A stretch of 64,000 bases of DNA, from assembly GCF_000203815.1 (NCBI RefSeq), contig NW_004457637.1, positions 62,001-126,000 on the forward strand. Reading direction: 5' to 3'. The translations under genes and the position numbers were made by a program. The notes beneath the pieces are model-generated. The model searched no databases. It was not told the origin of the DNA and was given only the letters and a program-made list of their open reading frames with translations. This document shows positions 25,301 to 37,894 of this stretch, piece by piece. The stretch comes from Cavenderia fasciculata. Its lineage: Eukaryota > Evosea > Eumycetozoa > Acytosteliales > Cavenderiaceae. Within the stretch, counting starts at the first letter, position 1, and every line of letters begins with the position of its first letter.

Positions 25301-26438
25301 GTGGTGGCAGTACAACAGGATCTGGAGGATCCGAAACACCCCAACAACAATGTCAAAGATTAACATCCAATTGTTATAATCATGGTACTTGTGACAATAA
25401 TGGTATTTGTCAATGTAAAGATACTTATAATCCAGATGATAATTGTTTTACTAAATGTAAATATAAATATAAACAAAAATATATTATATCAAAATATTAA
25501 TTCATTTTTATTTATTTTTTAATTTTAATTTAGTTATAAATACAACTATAAAACCAAATACAACAGATCCAACAGTATCATTTGATATTGATGGAATTGA
25601 TTTTCAATTTGAAATTGTATCAATTCAAGAATTGGATTTGAATAATTTAATTGTAAAAGAATTATTTATATCAAATTATACTTGGAGCGTAAATGCAGAG
25701 ACCAATAATATAACAACTATTGTCAATTATCAATTAAATACAACCAATCCAAATATAATCCCAATCGACGTGAATAGTATCATCTTTAGATCGGTTCAGG
25801 TGTTATCAACTATATCATTCTCGTCAGTGGCCAGGGATATTGAATTTGGAGACCAACAACTTCACATAAATGCAAACTCTATTAAATTGGCAATTAATAT
25901 AACGAATTGGCAATACTCTTCAAATGTTGCAACACTACAAGTAGTATTTAGAACCATAGTCATTAATAATCAATCCATCGAATATGATTGTAAAGAAAAG
26001 GAAATTGAATCGTTGTCCTATGATTCATTATCATCACTTCAATATCTAAGAGTCGTCAAAGATAATATTCAATTTAATGGTAGATTTATTGATGTCGCAC
26101 TTTCAGATGGTAGACCAACCTATTCACAAACACAACTCTTATCATTAACTCAATCGATTAGCAATGAACAGGAATCGATTGCATTGATTGGTATCAATCT
26201 GCCTCAATGTCAAGAGTGTATTCTCGATCCTGATTTCTCACCATTACTAATTGAAAAGAGAAATGATGGATGCGAATCCAACGATTCAAAGGCTTGGAGA
26301 ATTGCAGTTGGAGTAGTCGTTGGTGTAGCTGGTGCAGTGGCCATCATCACAACTTCAATCATTACTTTTAAAAAGATACAAAAGAAAAAGAAATTTCAAG
26401 CAAATGTTGAAAATAAATTAAAGGAATTTAATTCCTAA
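22334..26438 (+). CDS. ComC-like single-pass surface protein (LRR-like, TIG-like, EGF repeats)
   Basis: Eight exons (22334-22443, 22532-22651, 22746-23222, 23308-23382, 23452-23670, 23756-24066, 24158-25456, 25534-26438) join in phase to about 1,171 residues. A signal peptide (FVLLTFIFVSLHLCSFTFS) leads. The first ~500 residues carry degenerate leucine-rich-like repeats (SLTLQDTSIQYLPSDFSNFP, VKVLYLDNNVF). Then come TIG/IPT-like beta modules (PMIRVVTPIPANEGDAITLH; PVISSGYYD), an EGF-like module around CHGNGMCTDTGQCIC and a second around CYNHGTCDNNGICQC. A conserved stalk (FEIVSIQELDLNNLIVKEL) precedes a membrane span (AVGVVVGVAGAVAIITTSII) and a short basic tail. This is the layout of dictyostelid ComC-family proteins, implicated in cell communication during development. 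Orthology to a given member is not claimed. Confidence 0.85.
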
Positions 26439-27394
26439 ACAACTAAAACTAAACCATTTAGTTTAGCTTTAAATGTTCAATATCGAGTTGAATGGGTTAA
26501 TTAGGTCAATAATTCTCGATAGATTATCCATCTTTAAAAATAATAACATTATATATTAAATTCCTGATTCGAACCCCAGTAGTTAACTCTTGTCCAGAAT
26601 CTCTACTCTAATCGATCTGATCTATTGGATTTAAATGAAGAGCCAGACTATAAACAAAAATAGAATCACAAGTTTGTGATTTTCCTGAACATAAGATGAG
26701 GTTGTAATATACTTGACATTGTTTTAAAAGAAAATAAGGGAATAAGAAAATCATCACAAACGAATGACTCCTTTGGATCAGATCCTTTGATAAAATTAAG
26801 TGTTAGTACAATGCAAAAGACGATCAAAAAGGAGATCTGATGGATACCAGCCGTACTGCTGACAAAACGGTTTGTGTGTAGAAAGATGTGGAAGATGTGG
26901 ATATGGGTTGGTAAAAGGGTCTCACTCTACACAAACCATTGCAAATAAACACCAGCAAACAATGTGTGGGTGCAGTATCTGAAAATATCGTCTCTGTACA
27001 CTCAAGTCTCATTACTTGACTCGTTTGAGGAGTCAGATCTGTTATCATCTGCAGAGGTGCCATGGAAAAAAAAAATTTCGAGTGCTAAAATTTCCATTTT
27101 TGGAATTTAATTTTAGAAAAACAAAATAATAATTGAAAAATCGAATTTTATTTTTGATCTAAAATGGATTTCTATAAATAAGAGATGAGATAATCCAAGT
27201 ATTTCCATCCTTCATCTCTTAAGATAATCAATTATCAACAATAACAACCAAAAATATATATTTAAACTCAAACTCATTTTTAAAGTTTTAGTTTCTACAC
27301 AAATACATATACCACAAACAAATATAAATAATAATATATTATATATTTTCTTTTCTTTTATAAATAATAATAATAATTTAAACTTCATAAAAAA
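26439..27394. other. Spacer with possible repeat remnants
   Basis: A short 7-bp hairpin (AACTAAA/TTTAGTT) follows the ComC-like stop. At 26824-27063 a 79-codon minus-strand frame (MAPLQMITDLTPQTSQVMRL...) is less AT-rich than its surroundings and may be a remnant of a mobile element, but I recognise no family. The last ~330 bases are A/T-rich promoter DNA for the next gene. Confidence 0.4.
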
Positions 27395-27793
27395 ATGTCT
27401 TGGGTTAAGAAATTCTTTGCTATTATGCCAGCTGAAAATATCATTGTGGCTACCAATGTCCTTGTCGTCAGTGGTTTGGGTGTCAGACTAGTCTACAAAA
27501 ATATCAAGGAAATGGGTGAAGAAAAGTATGTACACGCACTCTCTCCCTACTCTCCAACTTGTTAACAAGAGTTGGATGAATAAGATTCAAAAAAAAGTAA
27601 TATAAAATATAATTTAACAAATATTAATTAGTTCATCTTCCTCTTCACCTCCACCACCTCTATCTACTTTTCTTGCATTTCCATCAACTATAGTAAATTC
27701 GAAGAGATTGGACAAGATCACTTGTTCATGGAAAAAGCCAGAAACTATAACTGGCCTTCCCAATCCCACTATTTAAAAGATACTAAACAATAA
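27395..27793 (+). CDS. 76-residue single-span membrane protein
   Basis: Two exons, 27395-27525 and 27694-27793, join in phase to MSWVKKFFAIMPAENI... ending SQSHYLKDTKQ. One hydrophobic segment (ENIIVATNVLVVSGLGVRLV, about residues 14-33) follows a basic N-terminus, and a charged C-terminus follows. Size, a positive N-terminus and one span would fit a small inner mitochondrial membrane subunit, but this is a guess from architecture and no family is recognised. The codons are better than those of the neighbours (GTC, TTC, AAG), suggesting good expression. The intron is 168 bases long. The ATG is preceded by A-rich sequence, as usual for dictyostelid starts. Confidence 0.72.
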
Positions 27794-27993
27794 TAATCTT
27801 ATTACAAACCAACTAACTAAATCTAAATAACCTGTACATTTTTTAAAACAATAATGAATAATTAATAATAATTTTCTATAGAACATCAAAATCAAAATAA
27901 CAACAATAAACCAATAAATATATTAATAATATTGATAATATTATTAAATTATATACCATTTTGAAAAAAAACTAAATAAACCTATATATTCTA

Positions 27994-29171
27994 TTGTTAA
28001 ATGATGATGGTAGAGTTTGATAATTTAATTGATGGGTTTGTAATCTTTGTATAATTGTTGAGTAATATCTCCATATCTTTCATGTGTTTTTGAATTCTTT
28101 CAGATATTAATTTATCTCGTATTTCTGTGTTTTGTTGTTGTTCTAGTTGATGTTGTTGTGGTAATGTAAATAAATCTTCTAATCTTAGACAATGATCCAA
28201 TGTAAATGGTCCAACTTGTTCACGACGTAATCGTGTAATGTAACATGTAGAATCCAAAGCTTTAGCAACATCAACCACAAAACTTCTTACATAGAAGCCA
28301 GAGCTTACATGCATAGTATAATCAGCTTGATAACCTTGCAATCGAGTACACTTTGAATCGTATATTGTTACTTGTCGTGCCGATGGTGCCACTTTAACAC
28401 CTTGGTTGGCTAGATCACTCAATCTCTTTCCATTGATTCGTAGTGCCGAGTATATTGGTGGTATTTGTTCAATCGATCCTCTAAACTCTGGTTCATTCAA
28501 CTTTTGATTAATCATATCCAATGTTAAATGATCATATTTTTTAAAAGAACTTGATCCATTGTCTATAAACTCTCCAGATCTATCACATGTAGTTGTTTCC
28601 TAAACAACAAAATAAAGAATGTTAAGACCGATCATCTGGTTTACAATGATATTATTATTATTATTAGTTAACATACTCTACCAAACTCACAAGTAGCAAA
28701 GTATTTCTTGTCAGATGTTAAGAATCGATTCAATAGTTTACAACCACTTCCCAAACCAATGACCATAACTCCATCGGCATCTAAATCCAAAGTACCACCA
28801 TGACCAACCTTTACCTTGTCACAAAATAGCTTTTGTATTATCTATCATAGTATGACAGGACAGTTAGTGTTAACATTAACTTCTATCTCTATCAAGTTTC
28901 AATATTGTCTATATTATACTTTTGTTAAATCAGTACTTGTATAACCGGCATCTTTGTTTATAACCAATAAACCATTAGGTGGTGATTGTAATTTAATTGA
29001 TTTAAAATGTTTCTTGATCTCTACATGACTCTCTGGTCTGGGTGTCTTGTTACTCTTGTTTCGAGTACTACTAGTACTATAGAATCCTTTTAATATCATA
29101 GATGATGATAATAATGATGATTGTCTACACCCATGATTGTTGATGATGATACTCGTACTCTTACAAAACAT
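27994..29171 (-). CDS. TruB-family tRNA pseudouridine synthase, probably mitochondrial
   Basis: Exons 28920-29171, 28677-28841 and about 27997-28599 join in phase to about 339 residues. The domain opens with GLLVINKDAGYTSTDLTK and carries the catalytic Asp in VGHGGTLDLDADGVMVIG. It continues with FATCEFGR, the IPPIYSALRINGKRLSDLA box and HVSSGFYVRSFVVDVAKAL, all in TruB order. The family converts U55 of tRNA (or equivalent uridines in mRNA or mitochondrial RNA) to pseudouridine. The usual GHTGTLDP is altered to GHGGTLDL, but the Asp is kept. The first ~65 residues are basic, Ser-rich and poor in acidic residues, like a mitochondrial presequence. The C-terminal PUA domain is missing, as in short eukaryotic forms. 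It is divergent from the flavin-reductase-like gene. Confidence 0.88.
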
Positions 29172-29309
29172 GAATGATATAAATAAATATATTCATTAAT
29201 TAACTTTTCTTTGTTTGCGTCTGAGTCGAGTTGCTATGAAAATCCTCACAAATCTAATCTCAATTCAGTTTAAAATAATATTAAATTAATAAGTACTACT
29301 TTATCTGTA
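29172..29309. promoter_or_regulatory. Bidirectional promoter region, TruB-like/flavin-reductase-like
   Basis: 138 bases between divergent ATGs, AT-rich with one GC-richer core (tgcgtctgagtcgagttgct near 29217-29236). Both products are small and perhaps organellar, which would suit shared control, but no element can be named. Confidence 0.5.
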
Positions 29310-29841
29310 ATGGAAAGAGAAAGAGTCATCACATTGAATGATCAATCGAGTAGTAGATTGTTGTACACTAATCCTGTTTGCTTGTTAACTGTCAATGATA
29401 CACAATCAAATCAATCAAATTGTATGACTGTATGTTGTTGCTATTATTATTGTTGTTGATTATGTAATACCTTTGACTGACTTATATATCTGCATATTCT
29501 CTAAAGATATCATGGCTAACTGCAATAGACAACTATGGTAATTTCATGTGTTCAATGAATAAGAATAGATATACTGCCTCTATTCTACTTAAAACAAAAG
29601 AGTTTGGTAATTATCAATGAAATGAATGAAAGAAAGAAAGAAATGAATGAATAATAATTTAACTATTTTTAATACTACTATACTATACTATACTATAGTA
29701 TTAAGTGTACCAGTAAAAGGAATGGAAAATCAAGTATTGGCAATAGGTGGATGTAGTGGAAGACATGGTAATAAGTTTAGAAAGTTAAATATTCCTACTT
29801 GTAAACCTGGTTGGTTACCTTTTGATCATAATAATAATATA

Positions 29842-29908
<67 letters not shown>

Positions 29909-30333
29909 TAGATAATGATAATATTGCAATATCTAATTGTGTTGCACATATGGTTTGTAAAGTTACAAGTATATTATCACCAATTGATTCCGTGTCGATG
30001 GGTACATCCAACAATACTACGACTACTACTACTGGTCAAGAAAAGGATGATACCACCACCAATACAACAACAACAACTACTACAACAACAACCAATAGCC
30101 ATACAAAAGAAGAGGATTCGGAAGGATCATCTTCATCTTCATCTTCATCTTTACCATTGAATGCCAACGATCATACACATGGACACTATCTATTCTTGTG
30201 CAAGATCCAACAATCATATGTCAAGGAATCGTATTGGAATGGTAAACAATTTGCTCCTACTCGACCGAATGTACCACCCTATCTTACATTCCTCGGTTCT
30301 CAAACTTTTGCCTATGTCAATAAATCAGACTAA
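29310..30333 (+). CDS. Flavin-reductase-like (FMN-binding split barrel) protein
   Basis: Exons 29310-29429, 29507-29606 and 29699-30333 join in phase to 284 residues. The order is that of flavin-reductase-like domain proteins: NPVCLLTVND, WLTAIDNYGNFMCSMNKNRY, then ILLKTKEFVLSVPVKGMENQ, GGCSGRHGNKFRK, CVAHMVCKVTSI, and near the end HYLFLCKIQQSYVKESYWNG. Such domains bind FMN and reduce flavins or donate electrons. The pattern T/S-x-x-D-x-x-G-N-F-M-C-S matches the flavin-binding strand. About 29 Asn codons in a row (AAT array, about 29827-29910) and a Thr/Ser-rich stretch interrupt the barrel in its middle, a typical dictyostelid loop insertion. The substrate is unknown. Confidence 0.8.
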
Positions 30334-30494
30334 CATTCACTCACACAAGACAAGATAGCTGTGAATATATTAAATTAAATTAAATTAAATTTCAGTCAAA
30401 CGAGTTTTATTATTATTATATATCTGTTTTTTCATTCATTTATCCATTATATACTTGTACAATTAATATGTGATAGACTATATAGCAAGCAAAG

Positions 30495-33400
30495 ATGATG
30501 TTTCAAGATTCTTCTTCATCATCAATATCGATATCAATATCATTATCACCAAATTTGTCTGTACATCAAGAAGATGTATCATCAGTTAATGATGGTCCAC
30601 CCCAAGATCATCGTGATCTAAAACGGATGCATTCAAACGATGAAGATGATGATAATGATAATGATAACAATGGTTATGATGATGGTGAGGATGGTGATGA
30701 TTACCAACTACCACCACCAATCAAACAACATCAACAACAACAAAATAATAATAATAATAATAATAACAACCAAAAGAAGAAGAAGAATATGCATCATAGA
30801 AGAGCAAAAAAGAAGAAAAAGAATAATAATGCTATTAATATTAATGATCATATTGATCACATGAATCAATTAATGATGGATGAACCAATACTTACAACTG
30901 CCGCCCCGATACTTTCAACATTTATAAACACACCATCACCATCACCATCACCATCATCACAAGGTACACCATCTACACCTGTTCAAACTACGACGACTAC
31001 TACAACAACATCTGATATGGGACCACCACCACCACCACCACCAACATCACCGTCACCATCAATGGATAATCAAAGACACCACTCGTTTCCATTTGTATTT
31101 GGTACTCCACCATCGTCTATGAGACCTTCATCTCCTTTGATTCGTCCTCCTCCACCTCCTACTCGGCCCTATCCTCATCCACCCGCTCCTCCCCCACCTC
31201 GAATCAAACGATCCATATCATCACCAATGAAATTTGGAAATAACAATAATAATGACAATAGTAATAATAATAATGATAGGAACCAACTTCTCAACAAAGA
31301 ATATTATTCAAATCATTGGACCAATGGATTCAATTCTGTAAATAATACCAACAATAACAATAATATTGATAATAATAATAATAACAATAATAGTATTATA
31401 ATCGATCAATCTTTAAAGATTCACAGTCAATTTCATATGAAATTTTCAAATCAAAGAGTTTTACCTAAATCAATACCTTTCCGTATGTGTGACATGTTAC
31501 ATGTTAAACTACTTATGAAAATATTAATATTTATGTTTATTTTATAGTAAATGTAAATAATCCAAAGAAATATGTTAGATCATTTATTTGGAATATCTTT
31601 TTTTGTTCACCAACTCGATACTATGGACAATGTACATTTGGAAAAGGGTTACCACGATGTTGTAGTGACCACGGTAGGAGGAATAATAATAATAACAATA
31701 TTATTACCTCGACCACAACAGTGAATGATAAACACTACTATGCTAAATTGATAAAAGGTGTAAAGTTGAAAAGATGTCATACCTTTCTTGTTCCCATCTT
31801 TACAAGAATCCTCACAAAATTTAAAAACTATCCCTATCAAAGCATACTACACGCAGTATTGGAAAGAAGTGAATCAGAACAATTGAAAAAGGATCAAAGT
31901 GAAGAATCCGAATTATATCAAAGTAGCGAATCAGATGATGATGAAGAATCAAATGGATCAGATGAATTAGACGATGAAATGGATTTAAAAGAAGATGATG
32001 ATGAAGATAAAGATGAAGAAAAGAACAAAGTGGAAGAAGATGATGAAGAGATGAGAAGATTTTTTGATGATTTATCAGATACTGATATTGCACAATCACC
32101 ACCACAATCTGTTAATATAAGTCTTGATTCTATTAAAGAAGAAGAGGATGATGAAGAAAAAGAGGAAATAGATGAAAAAGAAGATAAGAAAATGGAAGAA
32201 CAAAAGATACAACCACCTCAACCACAACCACCACCACCAGTATCAGCGTCACAAATCAATTTAGGAAGTTATATTAGTAAAGTAGTTGATATTAGTAATA
32301 TCTATTTATTCCTTGCAGTCATTATCAAAAGAATCATTCCAATTCAAGTATGGGGATCAGATTACAACTTGACTGCATTTAAAAAAACACTCAAAATCTA
32401 TTTAAAAGCAAGACATGAAATAGAATTAATTAGTTTTACAAGTTTATTTAATGTATGCTACATATATTATATAATATATATATATATACCTTTGACCTCA
32501 TAATTAATATATCATTTGTTTATTGTTTAGGTTGAAGAATTTATTTTAAGAGATTTAAATAGTTTAAATAGATTTTTATGGTGGATGTATGAAGAGGTGA
32601 TTCCATCAATCATATCCAACCACTTTTATTGTACAGATGATTCCAATTCAAAGGTCTCTCGGTTCTATCTAAAGAAACATTGGCTTGAATTAACTCATTT
32701 ACAATTAAATGCTTTACAAAATTATATTTATTATCCAATTCCAGTATGTCAAATTAAAAGAATAATGAAGAAAGATAGAGTATAATTAAACAAATTATTT
32801 ATTTATTTTTCTGTAGGAGAAATTAAATTATGAATATTTAAAATCTAAAAAGACTTCGATACCAAGTTTAAGATTCCTTCCAAAACCAACTTCACTTCGT
32901 CCAATTATTAACTTTTCAAAATCTAAACAACATTTAAATATTAAAAAGATTAGTGATTTAGATGGTGGCGTCGGTGATGTCACTTCCTCTACCTCTACCT
33001 CTACCTCTTCGATGGTACAATTAAAATACACAAAATCAGTAGCAGATGAATTAAAAGATGCCTTTTTTGTACTACGTTATGAAACAAAGGAAAAGAATCA
33101 TTTGATATCAACCTGTGTCACAACACCTCAACAAATTCATAAAAGACTATTGGATATCAAACATAAATACCTAGAACTACGTGATAAATTAGATGTACAA
33201 GAACAAGACAAAAGATTATATGTTGTTTCAATGGACATTAACAAATGTTTTGATACTCTAAAACCTTCAAAACTTTATCAAATTATTGAAAAAGAAGTTA
33301 TTACAAATGTTTGTTGAAAAGAAACTATAAAATATTTCATCCTTTTAATAATCTATTTTTATTTTCCCAGACAAAATATAGAATAGTATCATTTGTTTAT

Positions 33401-35049
33401 CAAATTCAAAGAAAGGGTAAATTATTTAAACTTGTTTATAATATAGCTTTTCCATGTGGACAAGATGGTGAATTAACACAACTTGGAAAAGAAAAACAAA
33501 AACAATTAAAACAAGAAATGGAATCTAAAAATATTAAAATTTTCTCTATTGTATGTTAAAATAATTAAATTAATAATAATAATAAGTTAATCAATATTTA
33601 AATTAAACTTTATATATTTTATATTTTCTAGAATCAAGGAAAAATAATATCAAGACATCAAGTTTTAAGATCTCTTAAAGAATTTATATTTAGAACTATT
33701 GTTAAATATGGTAATCAATATTTCTTTCAAGTTCAAGGTATTGCCCAAGGATGTATTATATCACCTTTACTTTGTAATATTATACTTGGACATTTGGATA
33801 CCAACTTTCTTCTTCCCAATATCATGGCAAATGACACTACACCAAATACACTCAATGAAATGATGAGATACATGGATGATTATATCTTTATCACTACATC
33901 TTATAAAAATGCAATCTTTTTTAAATATCTTTTATCATCTAAAGAATCAATCGATCAATATGGTGTTAAAACAAATCCTCTCAAAGGAAATCAATTTTTT
34001 CCATGTAATACTGAAGAAAACAAAGGTTTAATTCAAATTGGTTATGGTAAACTCAACTAAAAAAAAAAAAAGAAAATGTATATTAAATATTTATATTTTT
34101 GTTTTCCAATTAATTTTAGATTCATATATACCATGGTGTGGAAATTTAATTAATGTTCAATCTTTGGCAGTTTTATGTGACTATGGTCATAATTTAAATG
34201 GAAATGGTGGTAGAAAAGTAATGGATATTTTATTATTTAATTATTTACAATCAATTGATTGGGAAACCAATTTATTAAATTTCCTTTCCAAATTTTTAAA
34301 AGTTAAATTGTATGTCAAAATCAAAATCGATCAAGTAAAAATATTAATTCTAATATTTATATTTATTTATTTTTGTTTTCTATAGACATAATCTTTATAT
34401 TGATTCATCATTAAATGCATCAGCTGAAATTAGACATTTAAATATATTTAGATTGTTTTTGTTTATGGCCATTTTGTCATATTCTTGGTTTAATGTTTAC
34501 CAACAAAAGGTTTATTTTGCTATCAACAATGCTATGTCGTTGTTGGAACTCGATCAAAAAGATAAAAACAAACAAAGAGACCAATATTTTTCAACCAAAT
34601 TGAAATTTATAGCTACACAAATATGTCATCAAGCATTTGTTACCTATAAAAGAAAGACCATCACACTTGACCAAAAGTTAATGATTTCAGAAAAAGAATT
34701 TACATTGTAAGTTTAAACTCAACTACAACCCAAACCGTTGTCCATCTAATATCTAATATCTAACTAAATATAATCTCATTCAAATTGATTTAGTTTATGT
34801 CTCAAAGCATTTATAATAATATTAAGTAAAAAGAATAGAATCAATCAATATTATCATAATCAACAAGAAAAAGAAAAAGAAACATTGCCCTCTTTGGATG
34901 GTACTGTGAGTTGCAAGTTTCAATTTGATTCGGTTATTCAATTGTTTTCAAATATACTAAACTCTCCCAAATACCGACAACTAACACACAAACTTCAATA
35001 CCTTGGCAATCCAAAATACTTTAACGACCTTTTGAATTTAAATTATTAA
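30495..35049 (+). CDS. tert: Telomerase reverse transcriptase (TERT)
   Basis: Nine exons join in phase (30495-31482, 31548-32452, 32531-32743, 32817-33308, 33371-33550, 33632-34046, 34120-34309, 34386-34706, 34794-35049) to about 1,319 residues. The first ~310 are low complexity. RNA-binding-domain motifs follow: FFCSP...GKGLP (CP-like), FKNYPYQSIL, and QFP-like LAVIIKRIIPIQVWGSDYN. An acidic insert (~436-555) separates them. The T motif is FLWWMYEEVIPSIISNHFY. The polymerase shows motifs 1/2 LRFLPKPTSLRPIINF, A VVSMDINKCFDTL, B QGIAQGCIISPLLCN, C RYMDDYIFIT, D GVKTNPLKG and E IPWCGNLIN; the three catalytic Asp are present. It copies telomere repeats onto chromosome ends using an RNA template. 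The exon 4 donor is GTTTGT, the only non-GTA donor here. A recognisable TEN domain is not visible. Confidence 0.95.
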
Positions 35050-35123
35050 CCAAAAGAGAAAAAGGAAGAACATTGATGAATCAACTCAAGTTTAACAGTT
35101 CGATAATAATAATAATAATAAAA

Positions 35124-35154
<31 letters not shown>

Positions 35155-37863
35155 CCTTTTAAAAAGATGGTTTATAATTAGGATCTCACCTCACCTAATT
35201 ATAAATATTCCCTATTTGGAATATTAGGGGAGGGATATCCCGCGGGAATTGGCTAGGTGGTGGTAGCGCTACTAAATATTTACCAACTTCCGCATTGTTT
35301 TGATTGTTTGAATCAAGTTCACAACAAGATCTCTTTTCAGATGCGATGGTGGTGTTATCATTGTTGTTGTTTTTACAAAAAACCAAATGGAATCTACTGT
35401 TGTGGTGTGGTGGGTTTCACACGAAAAACCAAAATATCGCCCCCCATTAAAGCCTGGGAGGGCTATCCCTTGCCCAAACAACACTCGGCAGGATGTTCGC
35501 TCGAAAAAGCTTAATTTGTGTTTGTTTTCATTACTCAAAAAATACTAATGCAACAAGACGACCTCTACTCAACAACACCAGCCATCCTGAGAACATTAAA
35601 AAATAGCACAACTTGTTTGATCTAGATTAAAAAAAAAAAGAGAAAAGTTTTTAGGGTAACAAACTACAATTGTAATCATCAACAAATAGTTATCTTCTTC
35701 TTTTTACCATATTTATATTAATTAAGAAAATAGAGAGTTTTAAAAAAAAACAATAACATAGATAATAATAGTAATAATAATAATAGGTAAGAATAAAATT
35801 AGTGCATCATGATTGGTGTCAATCGATCAATCAAAATAGTAGACTGTGTACCTGCATGTTGTGTGTTTTAGTTACAACAAGGCAGAAAGAATAGAGAGAA
35901 GGATCATAGAGAGATTCGAAGTTAACCAAATAGACGATAGTAGATCACATTTCTTGGGGATCATTCTGCAGTATTATTATTATGCAGTATTGCCAACTAG
36001 TTGGCTGGAAACTTCTCTCTCTCTCTCTCTCGCTCTCTCTCTTTCCATTAGTGATATACGAGATTCACACACCAACAATCACAAACACACACACTCTTGA
36101 AAAAAAGAACTGGAATCCTTAAAACACATTGTGTTTGTAATTGAATCGGCAGAGCAGACGGTTTGCTATTATTGTTATGGGGGAAACACAGGAACAAGGG
36201 AGGAAAAAGGAGAAATGGATCAACACATTTTTGTTTTAGATTATTGTTGTTGTTGTTTGTTTATTGTTTGTTTAAAGAATAGTAGTAGGGTAAGCAAGCA
36301 ATCTAGGTAGTCAAATCAAAACAATTGTTGTTGTTGTTCTATCCAGTTTTAGATTATAGTAGATCAGATTGTTGGTTGGAGTTGGAAGAGTAGTTCACAC
36401 CCCACCACCCCCTGTCTTTGAAAGCCGACTTTGCCAAAAAAACATAGTATAATTAAATAATAATCTATTTAATTGTTATAGTCAGTCAACTCAACTCAAC
36501 TTATCTTGTATTATAGTATAGTATAAAATCAATATCATATTGTACAACAAATTGGATTCATATATATTGAACAACAACAAACAATAAGATCAGATATTTA
36601 ACAAACAAATAATAATCCAACAAACATCAACCCCCCACACAAAACAATAATAATAATAATATCAAAATTTTTTACAAATAATATTATAGGTATGTTTGTT
36701 TGTTGTGTTTGTATGTACATAACATACAAAAATATTCATCTTCCTTTTGTTGTTGCTTTTTTTTCTTTTTCCATCAACTATCATCCTCCTCCAACTTTCA
36801 AGAAAAAAAGAAAAGGATATCGCGATACCATTATTATGTTCATAGGTACTATGGATTGGATGTTGATGATAATAATAATATAATATAATATAATATATTA
36901 TTTATTAGTAAACTCTAGATTATTATTATTTGACATTTTACATCAATTTTCCTTTTCTTTTTTTTTCCAACAACCAAAATTAATTTTGGGTATGAAATCA
37001 AAACACATATAGTATATCCTATCATCCATCACCACTCCATTTTTAATTATAGTTTACTTTCCCAATCCAAAGTAGTGATGATTATTTTACTTTACTTTTG
37101 CCGATCATCTTATCTTTATCTCACACTTTTACACGCACACGCACACACACACATATATACATATTATGTATATATATATATCCTAAATGGATCACATAAA
37201 TGTTGGATAGAGGAAGGGTGTTGGTTAATTTTGTAATTTTAGTAAATCTTTTAATAATAATTTTATTATTCTATTATCACACATTTTATTGTTGGTGATA
37301 GCAACCATCTTTTGTTTGTTTGTGTGAATGGATGGATGATAGGATGGCACATGTTGCTTATACGAATTAAAATAGACACCATCAAAATATTTAATATTTA
37401 TATTTCCAATGGAGCGACTTTTTGCCCAGTCAACGTGTGTCATATCACGGAATTGACTACAAACAAATATATATATATGTGTATCTTCACACTCACCATC
37501 ACCACCACCACCACCCATACCATTTTAAAAAAAAGAAAGAGAGAGAGATAAAAGAAATGGAAGAAATAATAAATTTTATTTGGTTAAAGTTTACGCGCCA
37601 AATTATGACACTTGCCATATCGTGTCATGTCATGTCATGGAATCGGTAGAAAGAAAGAAAGAAACTAAAAACCTCATCTTTTTCCACTTACTCCTCTCCA
37701 ACCTTTTCCGCACACACTATATGACACATACATATGTACATGACTGCTGGTTGATACTGTGGAGGAGGAGGAGGATATTATTATTGGAAAATCACAGCAT
37801 GGTCTCTCTGGAAACACATTTCATTTCAGTCAAAACAACAACAACACCAGTCTCAAAACACTG

Positions 37864-37894
<31 letters not shown>

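Noticed and set aside
26567-26580. GATTCGAACCCC, a reverse-strand match to the tRNA B box
   Set aside because: No pairing T-stem, no A box at the right distance and no acceptor stem; not a tRNA gene.
26824-27063. 79-codon minus-strand frame in the spacer after the ComC-like gene
   Set aside because: Composition is more coding-like than its flanks, but no splice-consistent extension and no family could be recognised; perhaps a decayed mobile element.
30495-35049. Reading the RT-bearing gene as a retroelement
   Set aside because: Nine in-phase exons, a T motif, CP- and QFP-like motifs and no endonuclease or terminal repeats make it TERT, a host gene.
35272-35538. 88-codon minus-strand frame (MSNENKHKLSFFERTSCRVL...) in the block after TERT
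   Set aside because: Overlapping plus-strand frame of similar length, no domain, no introns; more likely part of a structured non-coding block.
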